Shown here one piece after another: positions 39,520 through 51,271 of a stretch of DNA of 64,000 bases (the first letter of the stretch is position 1; the number at the start of each line of letters is the position of its first letter). The position numbers and the translations under genes were made by a program. This stretch comes from Theobroma cacao (lineage: Eukaryota > Streptophyta > Magnoliopsida > Malvales > Malvaceae), in the NCBI RefSeq assembly GCF_000208745.1, contig NC_030854.1, positions 37,393,355 to 37,457,354 of the forward strand, read 5' to 3'. The notes under the pieces were generated by a model. It was given only the letters and a program-made list of their open reading frames with translations. It was not told the origin of the DNA and made no database searches.

Positions 39520-39986
39520 CAGTTTTGACATATTGTAGAAGTATGCTCTAGCTAGTTTTTTCTTCTGTAATCAATAACTGTACCATACAAACATGTTAAT
39601 TCTTTCTTGTTCATTTCCAAGAGATGAAATTTTCACTCATTCTTAGATCTTTACCATGTTGTGAATGCAATTTATCCAAGTAGAATGACTGAATTTCCTG
39701 CAAACTTGTTTCTTGAATTGATGAATGAAGGCAAGGCCCCTGAAATGAGATTTTAGTTCAATTTGCAAGAGGGCACAAATAATACCAGTCATCAAAGACG
39801 AGAACATAAAGGAAAAGGAAAAGGAAAGGGAAAGAGAAACTAGAATGCACATTCTTGAAATTTTCTTTCCAATGACTTGGCCTTTGTATTACATTTGAAG
39901 AGAACAAACATTATGTACAAAAACCAGCAGTCAAAGAAAGAAATACATGTTACAGATGATGCTTACAGATGATGCTATGACAGCAT
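39520..39986. other. Convergent 3' flanks of the small membrane protein and J-protein genes
   Basis: A 467-bp interval between facing stop codons. A run of GGAAAAG-type purine repeats lies at about 39810-39835. No gene is seen. Confidence 0.6.
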
Positions 39987-41873
39987 TTACTTTAAATCAA
40001 CTTGAAGCTTGATAGACATGTACATGAGGGCGAGGAGGGCACCTTGAGGGAGTGGAGCATATCTTGCAAGATTGGAGCCAACCCACATGGCTACAACCAC
40101 TAGAACAACTATACTGCTGCTTGTTTTCCCACAAACCCAACTTGCAAAGGCAATACATAAAGTCAGCAAAATGCCGCCTCTCCCGCCTAAAACCCAGGCA
40201 ACTACATAGCCAATCTTGTATCCAGCATCCAACTTCTTATCAAATAGAGCCATTAGGCTACTGAAGGTGAGAGAAAAAAGAGAACCAAAGGTCTGCAGTA
40301 AAAATAGAGTTATGAAAGCAGATTTTAGAACTTCAATAAATGAGCCTCTCTCTTGATGCAGGTTTTCGTCTTCCTCCTCATCATCTGTTTCGTCATAGAA
40401 GGAAGAATACTCGTCATTCACCTTATATCGTTCCCCAAATCTTTCTTCTTGCATTTTTCGTTTGATTTCAGCCCACCTATATTGCCTAACCCCATCTTCA
40501 AACTCAGGACTATTGTTCCATTTTCCTTTATATGACCTCCCAACATCCTCTTGAAATGTAAGTGCACGATCATACTGAACCCTCGTTACTTCATTAGATA
40601 ATACCTGTTTGATAGGGAAATACTTAAGAATATCTGTCATTAATTTCCAAAACATAATATAAACCCAAAAGAAAAAGGAAGTGTGCAAATAGAGAGAAGG
40701 GAAGCTAGAGGATCAGAAGTTAATAAAAGGTGCATAATAACTATGTAGGAATTGGTGAATCATAAGGAAGCAATGATAGAAGGAATTCTCACTTCATATG
40801 CATGACGGATGCTCTTGAACATTTCACCAGCTTGAGAGTCTTTGCTAACATCAGGATGATACTGACATCAAAAAATGAAACACATGAAGCATAGTTACAG
40901 TTAGCAGGTCGCCAAATTAATTTCATACACTTCTTAAGTAGGGAAAGGAAAAATCTTCAAATACAAACTTAAGCTTTTATAATATGGTCAGCTGGTAGGT
41001 ACTGATATCAACTATCCACGTCCAAACCTCACATCCTCTAACTCAATCCAAAGATTCCTACCATACAGAACAACCCTCTTCTGCAGACCAAGATTCATGT
41101 TGATTTATTTTACTTAACCAATGGTTTGATATGCCATACCAAGCTTTTTTCTTCAGAGATCGTGATGAGTTCCATATCAAAGGGAATTACTAGAATTATG
41201 GAAAGTTCTTAGAATTCAAAATCTATTTATGTAAATTTTCTTCAGGAATTATCGTAAGTTCACCATAATTGATATAACTACACAACTAGAAAGCATCCCA
41301 GCGTGACAAATTCAACCTCACACTCTAAAATGGAAACAATTAACTAAAATACAACCTTTTTTGAGCCTTTTTCCTCTATAAATAATCAATTTACAGCTCA
41401 TAAACTAGAAAGCAGTATCAATTTACATGAAATTTTCCAACAGTAATTCACAAGATTCAATTTTTTTTTATTTCCCCAGACCTCACAAACAATTAAGCAA
41501 ATAATTGGAGCAGAACGATTACAGGTAAAAAAAAAAAACCTTTTCATTAATAAAATTGAGTTGAAATAATTGAAAATATTACCTTGAGAGCGAGAAGTCG
41601 ATAAGCTCGCTTGATATCAGCGGATGAAGCATTCCGGGCGACGCCAAGCACCGAATAATGGTTCTGCTCTCCGTCGATACCCGCCGCGGATGCAAACGAA
41701 GACGATGGCGGTGGGATCCAACGGTTACGGGATTTGCGCGGGGAGTTATGGGGGTAGGGCCAGTTGCCAGTGAACGGGGAAGCGGAAATGGAGAGGCTGC
41801 CGTTGGAGATGAAGAAGGAGGAGGAGTAGAAGCCGTTGACGGGAGTGGGTCCCACCAAGAGGTGCGCCTGCAT
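39987..41873 (-). CDS. Membrane-anchored J-domain (DnaJ) protein
   Basis: An Hsp70 co-chaperone with a J-domain and C-terminal membrane segments. Three exons: 41873-41583, 40861-40793, 40604-39987 (97, 23 and 205 codons plus TAA), 325 residues. The N-terminal ~65 residues are Ser/Pro-rich with few acids and look like an organelle-targeting peptide, probably plastid. The J-domain spans about 72-135: HYSVLGVARNASSADIKRAY, then HPD at 99-101 at the exon junction, and FKSIRHAYEVLS. A charged middle with DETDDEEEDE follows, then about three hydrophobic segments (ITLFLLQTFGSLFSLTF, IGYVVAWVLGG, SIVVLVVVAMWVG). There is no Gly/Phe or zinc-finger region, so this is a class III J-protein. It lies divergent from APS kinase, and a DnaJ gene sits near GDH1 in Arabidopsis. 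Confidence 0.88.
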
Positions 41874-44026
41874 TATGGTTCATGGAGCTGAAACACGGGG
41901 GAAAAGTTCTCTTGTCTTTTTAAAGTTTCCTCCGGTTTGGGTTGGAGTTCGGAGCTGGGGGAGTACCAGTGTGGGGAACGATAATTTGACTGGCGGTGAC
42001 AGAGGATATTCGTGAATTTCCATCCCTAGGATGTTTCAACTTGGGCCCGATTTGGATCCGCTGACCCAATAATACAGTCTCAGCCTAACAGAGATTTTGA
42101 CCCAATATAACACCATCTCCCCTGAACATATTTTCAAGCTATTGTTTTCAACTTTTTTTTTACTTTTATTTTGTTTTTGTGGATATTTAATTTTTAAATC
42201 TTCGATAGTCTTTGTTAATTTTTTTAATTCAATAAAAAATTAACATATATGAACTAATAAATAATAAATAGTAATTTTACCAAAAATAAAAAAATCAAAT
42301 AATAACTTCGTATTCAAAAAACCTAATCATGTATATTTTTAAATAATTTTAATACATAAAATTATTTTTTAATTTACTTTTTAAGCAGTATTATTAAAGC
42401 GTCTTTTTTTTTAATTTCTTACCAAATTTTAAATTAAAAAATGGTCAAACTAAAAATAAAAAAATAATAAATTCCCAAAGTAGTAGGGAAATAAAAAGTC
42501 AAGATTAAAAAAGAATTGATTGTGACAGTCAAAGCAAGAAAGAGTCAAATTGGAAGTGAGATAGTGTTCATAGATCCCTATAAATATTCTTATTCACCAT
42601 CTGATTTGGCAAATTCAGAGGGACCCTTTCATTTTTGACTAAAACAAAATAAATAAAGAAAAAAAGTGTACAAGGATTTTAGACTTTTGTACTATAGAGC
42701 CACTTGCAATTTAGAAGGCATAAGCGTCTAGATTCATTATTTCACATTTTTTTATGTAAGATAAAAATTTTAATTTTTATGTCTTTTATATTAAAATTGG
42801 AAGTAAATTATAATATAGGAGTTCAATATTTTTTAATATGAAAAATTAAAAAAAATCATAAAATGAAGTTGTGATATAAATAAAGTAATAAAATTAAATA
42901 TTTAAAAGTAAAAATAGACTTCATTTTGAGATATTTAAAGTAGGATTATTATTATTATTATAGAACTCGGAAAATTATAAAAATCACTTCTTAATTATAA
43001 ACAACAAAGGTTATTGGTATTATTATTGTTTTTGAAGCTGATTATTAGTATTATTAATGAAACCTAAAATAAGTAACAAAATTATTTTCTTTATAATATC
43101 GTATTATTAATTAGAAATAAAAACAGAAAAAGCTAAAAAAGTAAAGAAATATTAATTTTTCCTATGAAAGTAACTGATCCCCTTTTTGTTTTCCTATGTC
43201 TATGCCGTCTTCAGCTCATGCTCATCTCCTCTCCCATTCATAGTTTCTCTCTCTCTTTTGTTTCTTTCAACTTTGCTTCTCAATCAACCAACAAAAAGCA
43301 AACTTGCAAAGCTTATAGCTTTCAACCGGCTTCTCTCTCTCTCACACAGGTATTTGACACTCTTTCTCTTAGTTTCATGCGATAAGTAGTTGCTAATTAC
43401 AATGGAAACGCAACAAAATGTGATGAAAATTGTCTCTTTTTGTTGGTTTACATTTATGTCTATATTTATATGATGAAGCATTGTATTGTTTTTGTGCAGA
43501 ATTTTTCAACTTTAGTGTTGTAGATGTCATCATTTTTAGATCATGGGAACTCTTTCTATGAGGTTATTGGGTTTTTAATTTGTTCAAAGTCTTCGAAACA
43601 ATTAAGGGTTCGAAATGGTTAGTTTTATTTGAATAACAAAAGATGACATCTTTGATCATTGTATAGATAAAATGTGGTTTTGTTTGGCAAGTTTCATTAG
43701 CTGTTTAATGTTGGAGATTCCCTATCCTCATTATGATGTGTAGGATAAAAGGATGCCAAGTGCAGTCTAGAAAAAATGCGAATGAAATGAAAGAAAAGCT
43801 ATAGAAATGTTGTGTATCATTTGGCAGCTTGATTCCAAAAACAATTGATAATTTTATGAATTTGTAAAGAGTATTTCGATTTGGATTTTAGGTTTCTGTA
43901 ATTAACATATAAAATCTCATACTATTTTCAAGTGGCTAATGTTATTCAATATGTGGTTATTGGGTTGCTGTTACCAATTCTGTGTTTACTTGTTTACACA
44001 GAGAATCAAAGACTACATAACTTAAG
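41874..44026. other. Divergent promoter region of J-protein and APS kinase genes, with APK 5'-UTR intron
   Basis: About 2.15 kb, extremely AT-rich from 42130 to 43150, with an ATT microsatellite near 42947. A pyrimidine-rich leader lies at 43230-43350, followed by a donor CACACAG|GTATTT near 43350. A TTTACACAG acceptor at 44001 suggests a 5'-UTR intron of about 650 bp. No other gene is seen. Confidence 0.5.
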
Positions 44027-47000
44027 ATGTCTACTATGGGAAATTCAACAAATATATTTTGGCAAGAATCACCAATTGGGAAGCTTGAAAGGCAGAAGCT
44101 GCTTAACCAAAAGGGTTGTGTTGTATGGATTACGGGTCTCAGTGGATCAGGTTTATAGTCAAATGAACTTTGATATGTGCTTTCTAATTCTGAATTAAAC
44201 TTATCCTTCTTGGAAAACTAAAAAGTTTTAGCAGCTTTATTTGCTTCCTCTTGGCTTTGAATTTGAAAATTCTATCCCGACTGGATTTTCAATGGACTAG
44301 AATTTGCTGTTAAGGAACTACATTCTAACAACATACTATTTGTGATTGACAACTGCATGCATGAACTTATGTTTGCATCATAGTTTTAGAACTAAAGGTG
44401 CCGAAACATATATTCTTTGCTCATTCTATTTTTTTCATCTGAAAACATGTCATTTATGCAGAGAAGATCTAGACAAGATTGTACAGCAATAAACAACAAT
44501 TGTTTCCTGTAATAACCCTGATTACTTCAGATATAATTTCTCCTTGTCATGTAATGTCCCTGATCACTTTGGACATAACTTCTTCCTTTATTGCTGTTAT
44601 TGTAAATATCTTAAAGGAGAGTGTGTAACAGGACTTAAATTTAGATATCTGTTACCACATAAGGAGTTTTGAATATGAATAATTTATCTTTTATTTCCTT
44701 TTCTTTTAATACTTTACTGCATTTAACCTTCATCTGATTTTTGGTTTATGAGTTCTGACTTAATTTGTTGAATTCAATTTTTGTAACTCATTTAGCAGAA
44801 GCAATTTGCTAAGTTCCAGGAACCTTTTTGCTGGAGTGGCTATTGGTTGGAACTTAGCAAATTGCTAAGAGAAAGGGTATCTGCTAAATTCCAGGAACCT
44901 TTTATGCTAAAAGAGTTTTATTAATGATCTTACAACTGACAAATTACTTGTTTTTTGCTGGAGTGGCTATTGGTTGGAATATGTTGCTTCTAAATTAATT
45001 GTTGAATGTTACGAAGTAAAACAGTTATAGAATTGCCTGATATTCTTACTAGCCTGAGCTGTTTGCAGTTTCATTGCTCATGTTTTTAGATTGATGTGGC
45101 TCTTTAAAACTTTATTGTTACCATCTCTAAAAGGTTGAGGTAGGGCTATATTGCTGAAAGAATCAAACTGAGCTGCCCTGTCTGTGGTTATTATATATTT
45201 TTGTTTAGCTTTTTGTTTACAATGTTTAGGAAAAAGCACACTTGCGTGTTCACTAAGTAGAGAATTGTATACAAGGGGAAAGCTATCTTACATACTTGAT
45301 GGTGATAACCTTCGGCATGGACTAAATAAGGATCTTGGTTTCAAGGCAGACGATCGAACAGAAAATATACGTAGGGTTGGTAAGTATGGTCTTGAGAAAG
45401 TAGAAGTCTCTGGAGTTTAGACTTTGGTGTGACTAAATAATTTGTTGTGTATTTAAAAATAACGACTAACCTTATATTCTTTTTGGGACTATTAATGTTT
45501 AAAGTTTGTTCTATTTATGTCATTCACAAAGCATCTAAAATAATTTCGTATACTACTAATTTTGATATTTGGTGTCTTGAGTTTTGCTTTCCTTTTCTAT
45601 ATTAAAATGGGAGATAAGTTGGTAGTAACAAAACCAGCTAGTATAACTGTCTTTAGGAAATGTGAGAAATCAGCTTTTGCTAGCCTCAACATGCAGGGAT
45701 AATATCTGGCTGTTTTTTAGTGTCAGTTGTTTACAAGATATGTAATATGGTGTTCCAAATCCTGGGACAAGTTCTTTTCCTTTTGTTTTGAGATCTATTT
45801 TAAAATGAGTTTTCTTCTTTTATGTATTGCTTGTTCTTACCACCTTGACCTTACAGACTGATTAGCAATTGAATCATGCAGCAAATTGTGAACTTGCATC
45901 AGTTTGTTTGCTGTTTTTATGTTTTCATGGGTATTTATTGATTCTTTTTGAATGGCCAAAGCCCTATGAATTGATTAGCATATGTGAACCCTATGTACTG
46001 ATCACTATACATGTATAATTACTCCAAAAAAAAAAAAATGTAAGAGTAAACAAGGACATCGTGAAGTCTGAACATACTAACTATTAACCTTTGCCCATAC
46101 CAGGTCCTTATGCCAAGGAAAGTCTCCTGCCAATTAAGCAAGAGACTTAGAATGGCATACTGGTTCTCAAGGCTAATAAATATGCTTTTCAAAAAAAAAA
46201 AATGTTTGATATGAGTAGAAGGCTTGTGGGTGTTCAACTTTTGTTCTGCTAGAGCCTAAGGTGTGCTTATGGCTCGGCTCTTCTCTGGCACATTTTGTTC
46301 GAGTTATTTCTAAGCCTTTGTGCATCTGATTCAGGGGAAGTGGCAAAGCTCTTTGCAGACGCTGGTTTAATCTGCATTGCCAGTTTAATATCTCCGTATA
46401 GGAAAGACCGGGATGCATGCCGTGCTATGTTGCCTGATGCTAATTTTATAGAGGCAAGGCTCCTTGAGGATGGTTTTCATCTTGATTTTTTTTATGTTTT
46501 TCTCAAAGCTGAATTGCCCTTTTATGTGTACAGGTTTTCATGAACATGCCTCTGGAATTGTGTGAGGCAAGAGATTCAAAAGGCCTTTACAAGCTTGCAC
46601 GTGCTGGAAAGATTAAAGGTGTGCTTCTTACTATAATACATTCATTAACAAGAGTTGCCTGCTTATACTGCTCATGCTCCAATCCTTGGAGAAACCATGG
46701 GGGAAAATTATGATGTTGGCCATTCCATTTTTTGTTTTTTCAAAAAAATTAATTAAATTAAAGGGACAAAATGGGGAATGATTACCACTATGTTTGAATA
46801 GGAGCATCTTTTCTGCTTCATGAATCATGTCTTTTATTATAGATTTTTATTTTTCTCTCTTCTTGTCATCTTTATCGCTCTAGAACATCAGAATATGACA
46901 TGATTTACTGATGCTTTTCAAGTACCCTTCAAATCCCAAGATTTTCTGTGTTGCATGCCCTAAACACATTGTATTTTTAACTGGAAGGGTAAGTTTTTTT

Positions 47001-47733
47001 TCCCCTGTGACATTCTAAAATTTTCAATTTTTTATTATACAAGATTAAATTTTGGTAATTAATCTCAAGAATTCAAATGCTACCTTATTTGTACTGTGTT
47101 ACAAGCCCTAAAAATTCCCTCAGTTTGCCAGGACCTGCAAGTTGCTGGAGATCTCAGTATCCTTTATTTTCTTAAATGCACTTATCTTTGGAATATACTT
47201 CCATTTGGAACCTTGGGTTTCTTATAGATTTTTTCCCCCTAATTGGATCTGATATCTCTGCATTCAAGATCATACATACAACCAGTTTTAACATTGACGC
47301 ATTTAAGTTATTAATGACTAACGATACTTTTATCATTTTAATTTGGGCTAATGAAATAAATGATCCCTCGCCCTTCTGCCTTTCCTAACTAATAGTATTA
47401 TGTTGTAGGTTTTACTGGCATAGATGATCCTTATGAGCCACCCCTGAACTGTGAGGTATGTGTTTAGTTGCTATGCTAAATGTTAACTTGAAATGTAGGT
47501 CATTTCTCCAATTAGACTACTAATTCCTAAAAATCATTTACATATTACATTTACTCTCAAATACTACCCATTATATAATGGATGATTTTTCTACAAATCT
47601 TGAAAAAGATAATCTTTGTCCTTCTTTCCAGATAGAAATACAGCAGAAAGATGGAGATTGCCCCACACCAGGTGCTATGGCAGGGGAAGTAGTTTCTTAC
47701 TTGGAAGAGAAAGGGTATCTGCGAGATCATTAA
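44027..47733 (+). CDS. APK3: Adenylyl-sulfate (APS) kinase, cytosolic APK3-type
   Basis: Phosphorylates adenosine 5'-phosphosulfate with ATP to give PAPS, the donor for sulfation reactions. Six exons: 44027-44150, 45230-45379, 46335-46453, 46534-46618, 47409-47455, 47632-47733; 208 residues plus TAA. The start is fixed by an in-frame TAA at 44018; a second ATG follows at 44036. With only 30 residues before the core and no transit peptide, this is the cytosolic form, as in Arabidopsis APK3. Motifs are the P-loop GLSGSGKST (37-45), [33 protein letters not shown] for APS binding, [11 protein letters not shown], and the terminal YLRDH. Intron 3 (46454-46533) has a GC donor. Intron 1 contains an inverted/direct repeat cluster. 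Adjacency to GDH matches Arabidopsis chromosome 3. Confidence 0.95.
44800..44979. repeat. Nested inverted and direct repeats in APS-kinase intron 1
   Basis: A perfect 19-bp inverted repeat (44800-44818 and 44848-44866, arm AGCAATTTGCTAAGTTCCA) has a 29-bp spacer. The segment TGCTAAGTTCCAGGAACC recurs with one change at about 44882-44899. TTTTTGCTGGAGTGGC and the following TATTGGTTGGAA recur at about 44952-44979. The region looks like a partial ~125-bp duplication with a hairpin in it. Confidence 0.8.
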
Positions 47734-48987
47734 TAAAAGTCTCTGTTGATCCCTCAAAGGAGGTTGCATTGAAAAGATTTCTTGTTGGATTCAATTCGCT
47801 TGCTGCACACCACTTGCCAAAATGGTGATTAGTCAGGACTAATTACATCATCTAGTAGTTCGAAAAGGAAGATTATTTCATCAAAGTAAATTTCATTTTT
47901 GAGTTCACAGGGTTTAGAATCAGTGGGCGTATCTGGTCATTAACAAACATTATATTACTGGATATTTCAGATGCAGGTCATCTGATGTATTAGTTGTATT
48001 CTGGATATAAGTTAATGAAAACCAACTGTGCCTGCTATTTTGTAGAATGAGTGGCATATCTGGTCATTAACACATTACCCCTGCCTCTCATTCGGAAGAT
48101 TGTCATTCTGATGTTTCTACTTTGCAAAATAAGTACATTTGATCTTTCCTATCCCTGGAGGTGAAAGGTTTCCAATGCATTCCCCATATTATTCTTTATC
48201 CTGGATTATTATAAATGTCTTGGTGCATGCCTTTAATAAATTGAAGAATTCTTGAGGAAGAATTTAGCCTTTTGTCACATACTCACATTTGCTTACAAGA
48301 ATCTCGAAATAAATAATCTCTTTTCCTTCTTTTCAAAGGGAGAAGAAACAAGGAGGCTGCTCCTCTGTTTTGCTAGCATTTGGTCTATTTTTGTTCTATT
48401 TCTTTTTGTATTCTGTAAGTTTTATTTTCTTGAGTTCTTCTCTAGGTGGGATGTTTATCAGCAGGCCTCGGGGTCCAATATATAGAAAGTTTAAACTAGA
48501 ATAAATTGTCAAATTATCAGAAAAAGGATGTACTTTCATTAAATGATTGAAATCTAAGAAGGGTGAGAGATTTAATGATGTCTATTTGAATAAAATTTGC
48601 AATCCTTATGGGGCTATTGAAACAGGGGAGTCTTGGCTGATGGACCTTACAAACAAAAGAACACAAGTTTGCATTTTACAATGCCATGCGCCTGAATATT
48701 CAATACCGACAATTTAAGCTACATATGGAAATTTATAGCAAATTTAGAGAAACAAGAAAGTGAGATAACTATTTGGATTCCAGAGAATATGGCTGCCAAC
48801 CGAGCAGAATCATCATACTTGAGTAGAGCAATTCAACCTGCAATGGAAAAGGGCATCTTCACTATAACTCTACAAAGCAATTGCACCATGGTGAAGGAAA
48901 TCAAGTAGAGTACTGAAGATTATATGGAAGTAGAAGATCTACTTACCCTTTGAAAGTAGTGTCTCACAAGTACAACAATAACTTGCC
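47734..48987. other. Convergent 3' flanks of APS kinase and the NLR gene
   Basis: About 1.25 kb between the APK stop and the predicted last NLR exon. It is AT-rich with no recognised gene or repeat. It marks the right-hand edge of the conserved block. Confidence 0.55.
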
Positions 48988-51271
48988 TTATTCCAACTTG
49001 GACGACGAAAGGGAAACCTTAGTCTCTTCTTCACAATTTTGGACATTCTGTAATCATAAGGAACAATATATTGAAAGGTGAAAGCATGAATTGTTAAATT
49101 AGCTATACATTCAAAGTCACCAAAAACTATACCGTACAACCATTTTCAGTGAACTCATAACTACATACTTCTTCCATGGATAGGAAGCTAAAGGCTTAGT
49201 TTTATATTTCCAGCAAGATGCTTAATGTCATAATTCATACATTTTCAGCGAACTTCTTTCAAGCAAAGAGCAAAATGCAGAAAAAATCTGTTGTTACAAG
49301 AAATGTAACAATGGCATGTTTTAAGCATACTACGGAAGCCACACACTCAGGCAATGTTGAAATTCAGTTGGAACACACAAGGCTCTAAACTAATGATGCT
49401 ATACAAAGAAGACTATGAAAAAGTAGTAAGGAAATTTTATTGAATTGATGCATACCTTTTTTTTAAACAATTGCTGAATAGTGGCATTAAGGTTTCCTTC
49501 CCAAAGTCCTACATATTCACCTTCAGTCAATCGTATTCCGTGCAGCTTTGGTGTGCTTAACTCTCCCTTTGAGAATATTTCCATCTTTGGACATTGTCTC
49601 ATGATTACCTTTTCCAAGGAACGGAATCCAAGCGTATAATTCCCTGAGCAGAACCTTGATACGCTCGGAAGACCACCAAGTTCTAAAGTTCGTAGATCAG
49701 AGAAAATAATGCCATCCATCACTTCATCACTTGTAGAAGCTATGGTTGCTTCTAACATTTGGCAATCAGTAATCCTCATTTCTCGAAGTAAGACCATGCT
49801 CTTAGCCACTGGGAGTGCTACTAAATTCATTAATCCATGACATTCTGATACTTTCAGAGTTTCCAAATTTTCGAAAGATGTCGAAGATGGCACTAAATTC
49901 TTTAGTTTACCACATCTCGACACTTCTAAATATACTAAGTTGTTGAAAACTACTTCTCCAAGTGGAATTTCTTCTTTGGAGAGATGTGTGAGCTCAGGAA
50001 GTTCTGACAGCCTTAATTCAGTGGCTGTTACTGCATGTGATTCATTGGAATTGAGTCCTTGAGGTCCAATTATTTCTTCTAATGAATCACAGTTCACTAT
50101 CTTCAGTGAATATAGTTTCTGAAGTCTTTCCATCATGTTAAATGGAAAAATATTTGAAAGTCTTTCCCAGTCATTCACTGTAATGTCACCCAGATTACAA
50201 AATGAATTCATAGCGACCTTATCATCCCATATTTTCCTCAATTGCCCCAGGCCTTCGATACGCAAAAAATATAAACGAGGGAATGCCACCTGTAGAATTT
50301 ATTTTCTTTGTTAATGAGGGAAAATAAATTGCAGTCCTACAAGATAAGATACAAGAAAGGGTTGGGAAAGTAACAATTTTAATATTAGAATAAATATAAA
50401 CAACTAATAGAGGGAAAAAATGCAAAAAAAAATAATAATAAAAGCGTAATGGAAAATTTTACCTTGTATTTATTTTATTTTTCTTTCCTCACTTTTTCCC
50501 CTTTCCCCTATTTTGATTAGGAAGCAAAATAAGGCATTTATATACGCGGAGACTACAATTAAGTTTTTCAAATCTTTTTTGTATTATTAAGTTTGCCTTT
50601 TTTTTTTGGACTGGGAGCATATGAATATCTAATTTATCTATTTTTTTAATTATTTTATTTTGCAAATCCTCATTTTTCTTTTCTACAAAAGAAGACATTT
50701 TCTTTTGTTATGTCACAAAGATATTTACATATACTAAACTTTTTGCTTTTCTTATGATTTGAACTTTTGAATTATTAGTTCTCAACACATGTGTCGCATG
50801 CATAAGTACATATATTTAAAACAATTGACTTTAAGAATAATCTTAATGATAATGATAAATAGAGAAATTTACTTTAATTATAATGTAAATTTGCTTAAAT
50901 GACAATGTAATTTGTCCTTTATATTGGAAACAGTTTATTTTGAATTTTCTTTTGGATATTAAATATTTTCATATATAAATATGTCTAAGTTTTAATATTA
51001 GACAAAAAATATTTTGACCAATTTGTTAATTTAAATGTTCATAACCATAATTTCATATAGCTATTTTGTACATTGTCAAGTATATTTGAGTGGGCTAAAA
51101 GCCTAAAGATCATTAGGATTAAACAAAAGAGAACACTAGAAAAGGAAAAACCATTTATTTGAGTGGTCTTAAAAAATAATTTTAAAAAAATAACCACCAT
51201 GAAAATTAATTTCTTAAAATAAAATTCTTTTCAAATTTAAAAAAAAAAACCAAAAATAAAAATATACTAAC

